Below, in pieces: positions 50,096 through 60,243 of a stretch of DNA of 60,867 bases (the stretch's first letter is position 1; the number at the start of each line of letters is the position of its first letter). The position numbers and the translations under genes were made by a program. The notes below the pieces were generated by a model. That model did no database searches. It was given only the letters and a program-made list of their open reading frames with translations, and had not been told where the DNA came from. The stretch is from an uncultured bacterium (GTDB taxonomy: Bacteria > Cyanobacteriota > Vampirovibrionia > Gastranaerophilales > Gastranaerophilaceae), in NCBI GenBank assembly GCA_902783125.1, contig CACZPS010000136.1, forward strand, positions 1-60,867. The letters run 5' to 3'.

Positions 50096-52342
50096 ATGGC
50101 TAATTTTTTATCGGCTACTGCCAATTTTGAAGATTTTATTAATTTATCGTCTGTTGAAATCAATAGCCACGTACAAAAAAATAATGAGGCTATTTTAAAA
50201 AAATCGTTTACTTTTTTTCAAAATGAAAGTAAAATTCTTATAATCGGCGGATTTGCAGGTGTCGGGAAAAAACAGATTGCAGAGCACACTCTTTCTTATC
50301 TCGATAAAAAAGTTATTACTCTTAAGTTTTATTGTACTGAGTCATCAAAACTAGATGATATACATTTAGAATTTTTAAAAATTCTCAAACAAAAAGTTTC
50401 ATCTAAAGATACGTCGGAGTTAGATGCTATTAATTCGGTTGCTGATAAAATAGAGTTTTTTTTATCTAAAGCTGAGTTAAAATTTGTACCGATATTTTAT
50501 AACTTTGATTCTATTACTGATAATAGCAAACCAGAGATAATAAATTATATTCTTTCCATATCCTCAAAAGAGAATATAAAAACAGTTATTTGTTCAAAAA
50601 CTTTTGATACTGATTTAATTCCTGAGAATTTAATGTATCAAAAAATAATGGCAAAACCACTATCAAAAGATAATTTTGAGAATTATATAAGAGGGATGGG
50701 AATAAAGATTACTCCCGCAATGCTTGATCAGTTATATAGATTAACACGGGGTTATTTTTTTAGCCTTTGCTTATGTTGTAAGATTATGATTAATCAAGAG
50801 TATTCGGCAAATGATTTTATTGTTCAATATACAAATTCCGGTGAAAAATTTGATGTGTTTTTAGCAAAAACATATTACAGATTAATTGTCGGGACTACTA
50901 AATCAGCTTTTAATTTGTTTGTAAAATTGCATCACGGATTAAATATAAAAGTACTCCAATCAATAGGCAGTTATCCGGAAAATATTTTAAAAATGCTGGC
51001 TGAAAATTTTTATATATACAGAAAAGGAGATTTATTTTATCCGTCAGAATTTTTAAAGCAGCAGCTTGAAGATTTTATTCCTGATGAAATTTCAAAAAAA
51101 AGATTGACCTCATATTATGAAAAACAGATAGAACTTTCTCCTGAGAACAGAGATTTTTTGATTTCACGACAATCTTTGTTGGAAGAAATAGCCTTTTATA
51201 AAGGAATTGATGTTGAGCCAAGTGAATCGAGTAATACTGTTGAGCAAGAACCCCAACATGTAACAGAACAAAAAGCAGAAATTAAAGACAGTACTCCCGA
51301 TTATGAGAATTTCTCAATAGAAGAATTAGTTAAAAAAACTGAAGATTATTTCGCTCAATATGATTATTTAAAAGCACTGGATGTGCTTACTTTCATTCTT
51401 GGAAAAAAATCTACAATACAGGGTACACAGATACTTTATAAAGTGTATAAATTAATTGCGGAAACTTATACAAAATTATCAAAATGGAACTATGCGCTTT
51501 ACTACTATGATTTACTTGAATCACATTATAGCAATTTATCAGAATTAGAAAATATGTATCTTATTCAGTATGAAAAGGCTTCAATATTTTATCAAATATA
51601 TAAAATTGTTGATTCAATTAAATTATTAAAGTCCTTGGTTACATTATCAAAATCTAATTATATTTTAGCAGGTTCTAATATTATGCTTGGAAATATATCA
51701 CTTTCTGCATCAAATAAGCAGCTTGCTGTGGAATACTACAAACACGGAATAGCACGTGTTGATGATACAGTTCCAAATTCAATGAAGATGGAACTGTATT
51801 TTAAATATGCGGTATTGTCTGATGAATTCGGAGATATAGGAACTGCTGTTGAATATTATAATAAGTGTATTCATATTGATGAAAAAGAGTCTAAATATAT
51901 TGCTTTAGCATATTCTAATATGGGTGATTTATTTTATGATAATGACTTGAAAGCTGATGCAAAAGCATGTTTTCAAAAGGCTTATGAAGCTGATAAATTA
52001 AATAAAAACGAATACGGAATGTATTATTCTTTATCAAAAGTTCTTGAGTTAACAGATAATACAGACAAAGATTTACTCGTAAAATTGGCTAAAGAAGTAA
52101 AAGAACATGCTTTAAAAACTGATGATTATAATGCGCTTTTATTGAGTATAATAAAACTCGGAGATGTTTATTATGATTATCCTGAGCCGGAAAAAGCATT
52201 AGCAGAATATTTATCATTATACAGAGAAGGGGTTGAAGTTATTGAAGAACTTAATTTTTCAATGATAAAAGCCCGTATTGAAGATATTAGAGCAAGACTA
52301 GGTAAAGAAAGATTTGAGGAGCTTGTGCCTGATTATGCGTAA
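50096..52342 (+). CDS. P-loop ATPase with C-terminal TPR repeats
   Basis: A 748-residue protein. The N-terminal part (about 40-260) is an AAA/STAND-like ATPase: Walker A GGFAGVGKKQ (G52-K59), a Walker B-like FVPIFYNFDSI, and a downstream helical region. The Walker A ends GK-Lys instead of GK-Ser/Thr, so nucleotide hydrolysis may be altered. After a polar linker (about 365-400) the C-terminal half is TPR-like helical repeats (e.g. IALAYSNMGDLFYDNDLKAD, ALAEYLSLYREG). STAND proteins of this shape are signal-controlled scaffolds or defence NTPases; the role here is unknown. It overlaps rsmG by eight bases. Confidence 0.75.
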   Translation: MANFLSATANFEDFINLSSVEINSHVQKNNEAILKKSFTFFQNESKILIIGGFAGVGKKQIAEHTLSYLDKKVITLKFYCTESSKLDDIHLEFLKILKQKVSSKDTSELDAINSVADKIEFFLSKAELKFVPIFYNFDSITDNSKPEIINYILSISSKENIKTVICSKTFDTDLIPENLMYQKIMAKPLSKDNFENYIRGMGIKITPAMLDQLYRLTRGYFFSLCLCCKIMINQEYSANDFIVQYTNSGEKFDVFLAKTYYRLIVGTTKSAFNLFVKLHHGLNIKVLQSIGSYPENILKMLAENFYIYRKGDLFYPSEFLKQQLEDFIPDEISKKRLTSYYEKQIELSPENRDFLISRQSLLEEIAFYKGIDVEPSESSNTVEQEPQHVTEQKAEIKDSTPDYENFSIEELVKKTEDYFAQYDYLKALDVLTFILGKKSTIQGTQILYKVYKLIAETYTKLSKWNYALYYYDLLESHYSNLSELENMYLIQYEKASIFYQIYKIVDSIKLLKSLVTLSKSNYILAGSNIMLGNISLSASNKQLAVEYYKHGIARVDDTVPNSMKMELYFKYAVLSDEFGDIGTAVEYYNKCIHIDEKESKYIALAYSNMGDLFYDNDLKADAKACFQKAYEADKLNKNEYGMYYSLSKVLELTDNTDKDLLVKLAKEVKEHALKTDDYNALLLSIIKLGDVYYDYPEPEKALAEYLSLYREGVEVIEELNFSMIKARIEDIRARLGKERFEELVPDYA

Positions 52343-52937
52343 ATTTGATATTAACTCGGATTTTTATATGTTTAAACAAGCATTTTTAAATGAAAATTTA
52401 AAAATTAATCTTATTTCAAAAAATGATGAAAAATTTTTGTTTGAAAAACATTTTTATGACTCCTTAGCTGTAAAACTGTTTTTTGAAAAATATGATTATA
52501 CCCCTAATACTATTCTTGATATAGGAACCGGTGGAGGATTTCCTGCCGTGCCTATTGCCATGGAATACCCTGATATAAATGTTGCAGCAATTGACAGTAT
52601 CGGGAAAAAAATTAGGGCAGTAAAAAATATATCTGATACTCTTAATTTACGGAATGTTTTTTTGATTAATGACAGAGTCGAAAATATAAAAGATACTCGA
52701 TTTGATTTAATTGTTAGCAGAGCTGTATCAAAAGTCGGCAAGATGATTGAATACGGATATCCGCTGCTAAATGATAACGGGTATATTATTTTGTATAAAT
52801 CAATTCTTGCTAATGAAGAAATAACCGAGGCTAAAAATATTATTCGTAAATATAAGCTAAAAATTTTACCGCAAATAGAATACAGTCTTCCGCTTGATGA
52901 AAATTACAATCGCACATTAGTAATATTTAAGAAGTAA
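52335..52937 (+). CDS. rsmG: 16S rRNA (guanine527-N7)-methyltransferase
   Basis: A 200-residue RsmG (GidB). The N-terminal LNLIS-like segment (KINLISKNDEKFLFEKHFYD), SAM motif ILDIGTGGGFPAVPIAMEYP, AIDSIGKKIRAVKNI and FDLIVSRAVSKVG are diagnostic. It methylates G527 of 16S rRNA using SAM; loss confers low-level streptomycin resistance in other bacteria. The ATG at 52335 overlaps the end of the ATPase-TPR gene by eight bases; the frame opens earlier at a TTG (52314). Its stop directly abuts the stop of the convergent transglycosylase gene. Confidence 0.94.
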   Translation: MRKFDINSDFYMFKQAFLNENLKINLISKNDEKFLFEKHFYDSLAVKLFFEKYDYTPNTILDIGTGGGFPAVPIAMEYPDINVAAIDSIGKKIRAVKNISDTLNLRNVFLINDRVENIKDTRFDLIVSRAVSKVGKMIEYGYPLLNDNGYIILYKSILANEEITEAKNIIRKYKLKILPQIEYSLPLDENYNRTLVIFKK

Positions 52938-54470
52938 TTATGCATTTTTTAGCGATTTAGGTTTATGTCTTTCTAATGCTAAATTTAAATCAGCCATCGT
53001 GATATAGCCTTTTTTGTTTCTGTCTAATCCTCGATTTAACTTATATGCGAGAGAACCTTGCTTATATACAGCTTCATTCATTGAACATTTTGCATATTTC
53101 GGAGAAAAAACGAGCATATATAACTGTGAAGGATTTAATTTTTCATCTTTATTAAATCCAGCTCTTTTTTTGGTCATTTGCAAGTATTTTTCTACAAATA
53201 CTAATTGTTGCTCCGGACTCATCTGTTTTAATGCTTCTGTTGATGTTCCTAATTCTTTTGCTGTAGTAGGCATAAACTGAATTAATCCTGTTGCTCGTGA
53301 GTTTTTGTTTTGAATGGTAGTTGATATTCCGCTTTCAGCCTGCATTACCGCCAATAAGTCATTTGGATTGCAGCCAATTCTTTTTGAAATCTCAATTGCT
53401 TTATTGTAGAAACCGTTAGATAGATTAGGATGACCCTTGCCCCAGATATCCTTTAGCGTTTTAGCATCTCCAGTAAATGGTTTTGCAGTATCACTATCTG
53501 AATAGTTCTGCACAACTTCTGACATATTACTGCTTTGTGATAGTGCATACTTATGTACGTTATCAATTAAAATTATTTTATTAGAGTAATTTCCAATATC
53601 TGTTTGGCATTCAATTTCTTCCTGAGTAATTTTTCTGGTTAATTCTTTTTTTTGTCTGTCAAAGTCTGAACGACTTCCGCTCGACTTATTTATAATATTT
53701 TGTTGTGATTCTTTTAATGTTTTAATATCAAAATTAAGTTTAGAAATTTCGTTTTGTAACTGAGAAACTTTATTTGTTAAGTACTCTTTTGTTTTATTGT
53801 TTTTATATTCTGATTCATTATTTTTGGTTCTAATTTTAACTTGTAATCGAGCTAAGGCATCTTCTTTTTCTTTTAACAATTTTCTCTTTTCAGTCAGTTC
53901 ATTTGATTTTTTTCTATACTCATTTTTTTCTTTTTCACTTAGATTTGAATGATTTAATATCAGATCATTTAATTCATTTTGAAAACGGCTAATTTTTGCA
54001 AATGCCTGATTTCTTCTTGCATTTATTAATTGTTGAAGGGTATCTGAATCGCACGCAAGTTGTGATTTATAAGCTGTTTGTACACTTTCACCAATTACTG
54101 AGGGCTTTATTTTATTTTTGATTACATTGTCTTGGTATAATTCTTGAGGGGTTTGAGAGGTGTATTTTGATAAGATATTTTCGATAGCCTTGTCATATAG
54201 AATTTTTAAATCAGACTCACTTAAGACTTGATTTCCGTCAGTCGTATCATAATCTTTAAGTGTTTTTAATTCTCCTTCATCAATGTTATTATCGTGATTT
54301 GTATCAATGGTGTCATATATTAAATCTATAGAGCCGGATAAATCATTTTCAAAAATCGAAAAATCTTCTGTTGTCCCAGACTGTGTCTTTAATTCATTAT
54401 ATCTGGATATAAAAACTTCTTTTGATATATCTTTTGTAAAGAGTTTATCAATAGGATTTATGTCTGACAT
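52938..54470 (-). CDS. EF-hand, coiled-coil lytic transglycosylase (SLT)
   Basis: A protein of about 510 residues. An N-terminal EF-hand loop (about 56-67, DTNHDNNIDEGE) is followed by a second, weaker DYDTTDGNQ... loop. Next is a long coiled coil (about 155-295) and an SLT domain: MQAESGIST gives the catalytic Glu (about 379), followed by ATGLIQFMPTTAKEL and later MLVFSPKYA. A C-terminal EF-hand (LDRNKKGYITMAD, about 482-494) ends it. It would cleave peptidoglycan glycan strands, perhaps with calcium control. No signal peptide is visible, so its export route is unclear. The ATG at 54470 has GAGGTG nine bases upstream. Confidence 0.82.
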   Translation of the reverse strand: MSDINPIDKLFTKDISKEVFISRYNELKTQSGTTEDFSIFENDLSGSIDLIYDTIDTNHDNNIDEGELKTLKDYDTTDGNQVLSESDLKILYDKAIENILSKYTSQTPQELYQDNVIKNKIKPSVIGESVQTAYKSQLACDSDTLQQLINARRNQAFAKISRFQNELNDLILNHSNLSEKEKNEYRKKSNELTEKRKLLKEKEDALARLQVKIRTKNNESEYKNNKTKEYLTNKVSQLQNEISKLNFDIKTLKESQQNIINKSSGSRSDFDRQKKELTRKITQEEIECQTDIGNYSNKIILIDNVHKYALSQSSNMSEVVQNYSDSDTAKPFTGDAKTLKDIWGKGHPNLSNGFYNKAIEISKRIGCNPNDLLAVMQAESGISTTIQNKNSRATGLIQFMPTTAKELGTSTEALKQMSPEQQLVFVEKYLQMTKKRAGFNKDEKLNPSQLYMLVFSPKYAKCSMNEAVYKQGSLAYKLNRGLDRNKKGYITMADLNLALERHKPKSLKNA

Positions 54471-54598
54471 TTTTAATAACACCTCACAATTAATATCTTA
54501 TATATATAAAGTTAAATTATAGTTTCCGATTTCAATACTTATATTTTTGTTACATTTAGTAATATTTTTTTTTAGATTTTTAAGAGCAAATTTTTTTT

Positions 54599-54802
54599 AT
54601 GAACTTTAATGTAAATACTATGCAAATATCCAGAGTTTTAAATATGAATTTTGGGGCGAAATTGTTGTCAAGAACAGATATATTACAATATAATGAGGAA
54701 AACGATAAATATGTGACTTTGACGGCTGCTTTTGTTGAATTAGATCCTTAAAATGAAAAAGATTTGTGTTCAATAAATAATGCTGAAATAACAAAATGTT
54801 AA
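54599..54802 (+). pseudogene. Small open frame, possibly truncated by a stop codon
   Basis: ATG at 54599 opens 50 codons (containing VLNMNFGAKLLSRTD) to TAA at 54749-54751. The same frame then continues 16 codons (NEKDLCSINNAEITKC) to another TAA at 54800. The NFGAKL motif resembles N-terminal motifs of other lineage proteins, so it may be the surviving start of a larger gene. The ribosome site is weak. The rest of the 54483-55016 gap holds no gene; a structured stretch is at 54902-54981. Confidence 0.35.
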
Positions 54803-54901
54803 CTTTTGTAAAAAAACAAACAATTTGGGGTTGTAGACATGTGGTTTCATGGATTATATTAAAGTAGGAGTATAAGTTAAGAAATACATTTACCGAGTTA
54901 A

Positions 54902-54981
54902 GTCAGGCGTTCATTATGAACAGCTATTATTTACCCGTACAATTAACAGAATTTATAAGACACGAATGAATCTGACCTGAC
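54902..54981 (+). promoter_or_regulatory. Structured leader upstream of the secreted HEXXH gene
   Basis: GTCAGG (54902-54907) pairs with CCTGAC (54976-54981). Directly inside is a second hairpin, GTTCA/TGAAC (54909-54921). The unit lies 35 bases before the start codon of the next gene and could be a regulatory leader; the large middle loop is otherwise unstructured. Confidence 0.3.
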
Positions 54982-55016
54982 AATGAACTTGATAAATTCT
55001 TATTTATCGGGGGATT

Positions 55017-55628
55017 ATGGGATTAAAAAAAATAATTATTTCAATGCTAATGGTATTGTTATGCGCAGTGCCAGCTTTTGCAGGTTACATCGACAATTTT
55101 ACAAAAGATAATGATATTAAAGCCGCACTCGTTCTTTTAAAAAATGCAAATGCACAAGAAGTTTTTGATAATTTGGAAGAAAATTCCGTAAAGATTGCAT
55201 TTTATGATTTATCTCAAATTGATTACAGGTATATGAACCAATTTGCCGTAAACAGTATAGATTCTTTTGGTAACAGATTTATTCTTATCAATTCTAAATA
55301 TAAAAATGCATCACCGGAAGAAATTGCTTGTATTATTGCTCATGAAAGTTTTCACAAGCTAGCGGTTGCCACTTTTGAAGAGGAATGTACAGCAACTAAT
55401 AAAGAGGCATATTATTGGGGAATATTAAAGCAAGCAAACAAGCAATATAAAGACTCTAAACTTTTATCAAGACTAAATAATTTATCTCAACTCAAAGTTT
55501 CATCAACCGACACAAGAAATTTAATAGATGAAAAAATTAACAATAGTTCGTTTTACAAAGAGCAATTAGCAACAACAAGTGAAAATACGGTAAAGTTACC
55601 TACATTTGATATGATTGCGGTTAGATAA
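55017..55628 (+). CDS. Secreted hypothetical protein with HEXXH motif
   Basis: A 203-residue exported protein. The signal peptide is clear (KKIIISMLMVLLCAVPAFAG, cut near 22). IIAHESFHKL contains HEXXH at residues 109-113, and EEECTATNKEAYYWG follows about 10 residues later with glutamates that could be the third zinc ligand (E122 or E130). That is consistent with a small periplasmic metallopeptidase acting on envelope proteins, but the family is not recognised and activity is inferred. GGGGGA before the ATG is the ribosome site. Repeat copy C begins two bases after the stop codon. Confidence 0.7.
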   Translation: MGLKKIIISMLMVLLCAVPAFAGYIDNFTKDNDIKAALVLLKNANAQEVFDNLEENSVKIAFYDLSQIDYRYMNQFAVNSIDSFGNRFILINSKYKNASPEEIACIIAHESFHKLAVATFEEECTATNKEAYYWGILKQANKQYKDSKLLSRLNNLSQLKVSSTDTRNLIDEKINNSSFYKEQLATTSENTVKLPTFDMIAVR

Positions 55629-55629
55629 G

Positions 55630-55795
55630 TAAATTATAGTTTATCAGCCGAAGGCTGATAAAATTGATTAAGTGACTAGGTGATTAAGTGATTAAGTGAT
55701 TAAGAAATCAGAAATTCTTAGTCACTTAGTCACTGTTCACTATTCACTATTCACTGTTTATCGAAGGACAAAGTCCTTCGATAAACTATAATTTA
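55630..55795. repeat. Modular palindromic element, copy C
   Basis: Bounded by the same 14-bp inverted repeat (TAAATTATAGTTTA 55630-55643, TAAACTATAATTTA 55782-55795), extended by several matching bases outside. In reverse orientation its first 60-odd bases match the left part of copy B (GAAGGAC hairpin plus AGTGAATAG 9-mers). The other hairpin is different (TCAGCC/GGCTGA), and the middle has TGATTAAG-type 9-mers (about 55665-55700). It sits between convergent genes. Confidence 0.87.
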
Positions 55796-55807
55796 CTTAA
55801 AAAATAA

Positions 55808-55828
55808 GACGGCAGTTGGTCTGCCGTC
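55808..55828 (-). terminator. Intrinsic terminator of the 55879-56709 gene
   Basis: GACGGCAG (55808-55815) and CTGCCGTC (55821-55828) form a perfect 8-bp GC-rich stem with a 5-base loop. On the minus strand it is followed by TTATTTTTT, the T run needed for termination. Confidence 0.8.
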
Positions 55829-55878
55829 CGGAATTTAGTTAATTTGTATTTTATTTGGTTAAAAAGTAAGGTTAAAAA

Positions 55879-56709
55879 TTATGCTGATGTTACCTTTGAT
55901 GTTGAGTTATTGTTAATTAAACCTACCAATAACGCAATACCTGCACCTGCGATAGCAAAAGGAGCTACTGCTGCTCCGGCAATTGTTGCAATTCCTGCGC
56001 CGATACCTGCAGCGACACCTAAACTGATTGTTCCGCCAAGAACTTTACCCAAGAACTTAGTAAATTTCTTTCCGCCGTAGCCTTCTATGCCGGTACCTGT
56101 CATATAAGATTCTGTTTCTTCTGCTGAATTTTTATGGTGACCAAACAATGTTAAACCTTGCATAAGCCCGTTTTCAAAGTAGGTTTCTCCATTTTCTTTA
56201 ATATCATTTGCTAACGGATAACCGTTTATTTGCTGATAAAGATTGGTGATGGTTGCTCTTACAGACTGATCAAATGCTACGCGGTCTTCGTGTTTGTCCA
56301 ATTCACGGCCATAATTCTTGCTGATTGCTTCATACACTTCATTATAGATTTGAGATGCTTTACCCATCTGTCCTTCTCGTATTGCTGTTGCCATTTCTGT
56401 CATATTTTTTTGCATAATTTCACTATATGCACCCAGAGTATGTTGGTTACCTCTGTTGACGAATTGTAATGATGTCATGTTGTCTGAGTTTTTTACCATT
56501 GCATTAAAATATGCATCATTGACTGCCGGATTTATTCCACCGATTCCTGTAAACCCAATATTACCCATTGGTAACATAGGGGTGCCTGCGTTTTGAAAAA
56601 TAGAATACGCATCTAAATACTGACTCATGCTTCCGCCCGGAAACATTCCATATGTAAGACCTTGTGCACTAGGGTTTAATAAATTCCCTGTTACTATACT
56701 TGTAGTCAT
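55879..56709 (-). CDS. Hypothetical protein with C-terminal glycine-zipper membrane segment
   Basis: A 276-residue protein, not recognised. The N-terminal 75 residues are rich in Gly/Met/Pro/Asn (GLTYGMFPGGS, GNIGFTGIGG). A helical middle follows (about 80-190), and then a long Gly/Ala/Ile hydrophobic segment near 225-268 (GVAAGIGAGIATIAGAAVAP and on) with glycine-zipper spacing, typical of membrane-inserting or oligomerising helices. The same style of hydrophobic hairpin is in the 35614 gene. A very strong ribosome site (AGGAGG) and a terminator suggest a highly expressed single gene. No signal peptide; function unknown. Confidence 0.72.
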   Translation of the reverse strand: MTTSIVTGNLLNPSAQGLTYGMFPGGSMSQYLDAYSIFQNAGTPMLPMGNIGFTGIGGINPAVNDAYFNAMVKNSDNMTSLQFVNRGNQHTLGAYSEIMQKNMTEMATAIREGQMGKASQIYNEVYEAISKNYGRELDKHEDRVAFDQSVRATITNLYQQINGYPLANDIKENGETYFENGLMQGLTLFGHHKNSAEETESYMTGTGIEGYGGKKFTKFLGKVLGGTISLGVAAGIGAGIATIAGAAVAPFAIAGAGIALLVGLINNNSTSKVTSA

Positions 56710-56866
56710 ACAAACCTCCTAAAATACTTTTAACTAACCTAAACTAAATTTTTATATAACCTTTACATCAATATAAAGTTTTTTTTATCTGTGAAATTGC
56801 CTTTTTATTTATATGTTTGTAACAAATCTTAATAATATTTCTTAATATCTAAAAACTTAATATAGC

Positions 56867-56895
56867 TTGTGTTGGAACCTTGTTTGTTGTATAAT
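56867..56895 (+). promoter_or_regulatory. Candidate gyrB promoter
   Basis: TTGTGT (56867-56872) and a perfect TATAAT (56890-56895) are spaced by 17 bases. A start point near 56902 would leave a leader of about 33 bases that includes the TTGAGGAG ribosome site. Confidence 0.5.
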
Positions 56896-56934
56896 TTTGT
56901 TATTAAAGAATAGTTTTGACTTGAGGAGAAATAA

Positions 56935-59373
<2,439 letters not shown>

Positions 59374-59400
59374 ATGTTTGTTGATTATAAATATATATAA

Positions 59401-59427
59401 AAAAGCGGAAGTATTCTTCCGCTTTTT
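59401..59427 (+). terminator. Intrinsic terminator after gyrB
   Basis: AAAAGCGGAAG (59401-59411) pairs with CTTCCGCTTTTT (59416-59427) around a TATT loop, ending in a T run. It begins 28 bases after the gyrB stop and ends 19 bases before pflA. Confidence 0.92.
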
Positions 59428-59445
59428 GTGTGTTAAACTAGGATT

Positions 59446-60186
59446 ATGAGCGACAAAATTTTAGGGAAAATCCATTCAATAGAAACCTGCGGAACGGTTG
59501 ACGGACCTGGGGTCAGGTTTGTTATTTTTATGCAGGGCTGCCCTATGAGATGTCTTTATTGTCATAATCCGGATACTTGGGAAATAGATACCAAGACTGC
59601 AAAAATTCTTACAGTTGATGAAATACTTGAACAATATAATGGAGTTAAAGAATTTGTAAAAGGCGGGATAACCGTTACCGGCGGCGAGCCATTGTTACAG
59701 ATGGATTTTGTGACTGAATTGTTTAAAAAATCAAAAGAGTTGAATATTAATACCGCCTTAGATACTTCGGGGATAACTTTTACTCCTGATAATACGGAAA
59801 AATTTGATGCATTAACAAAATACACAGATCTTGTTTTATTGGATATAAAACATATCAAGGATATTGAGCATAAAAAACTCACAGGACACTCAAACAAGAA
59901 TATATTAGAGTTTGCGAGATATTTAAGTGATAATCAAATTCCATTGTGGATTCGTCATGTTGTTGTTCCTGAAATAACATATAAAGACGAAGATTTGAAG
60001 GAACTGGGACGGTTTATTAAAACACTTAAAACAGTTAAGGCGCTGGATGTTTTGCCTTATCATGATATGGCAAAAGAAAAATATAAAGAGTTAGGGCTGA
60101 ATTATCCTCTTGAAGATACATTACCTTTGTCAAAAGAGGATGCAATATGGGCTAGGGATATAATTTTAAGCCAATTGTATAAATAA
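59446..60186 (+). CDS. pflA: Pyruvate formate-lyase activating enzyme
   Basis: A 246-residue radical SAM enzyme that installs the glycyl radical on pyruvate formate-lyase. The motif CPMRCLYCHNPDTW contains CxxxCxxC. SIETCGTVDGPGVRFVIFMQ upstream and VTGGEPLLQ downstream are the PflA signatures, as is the late LDVLPYHDMAKEKY. No PFL structural gene is in the window, so it must be elsewhere. It implies anaerobic mixed-acid fermentation. Expression is separated from gyrB by a terminator, though the gap is short. Confidence 0.95.
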   Translation: MSDKILGKIHSIETCGTVDGPGVRFVIFMQGCPMRCLYCHNPDTWEIDTKTAKILTVDEILEQYNGVKEFVKGGITVTGGEPLLQMDFVTELFKKSKELNINTALDTSGITFTPDNTEKFDALTKYTDLVLLDIKHIKDIEHKKLTGHSNKNILEFARYLSDNQIPLWIRHVVVPEITYKDEDLKELGRFIKTLKTVKALDVLPYHDMAKEKYKELGLNYPLEDTLPLSKEDAIWARDIILSQLYK

Positions 60187-60190
60187 AAAA

Positions 60191-60223
60191 AACAGATGTT
60201 CGTACATAGCCGATACATCTGTT
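60191..60223. terminator. Bidirectional intrinsic terminator
   Basis: AACAGATG (60191-60198) pairs with CATCTGTT (60216-60223). A-rich sequence precedes and T-rich sequence follows, so it can serve both pflA (+) and the phosphofructokinase gene (-). Confidence 0.8.
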
Positions 60224-60243
60224 TTTGTTGTGAATAAATTTAT

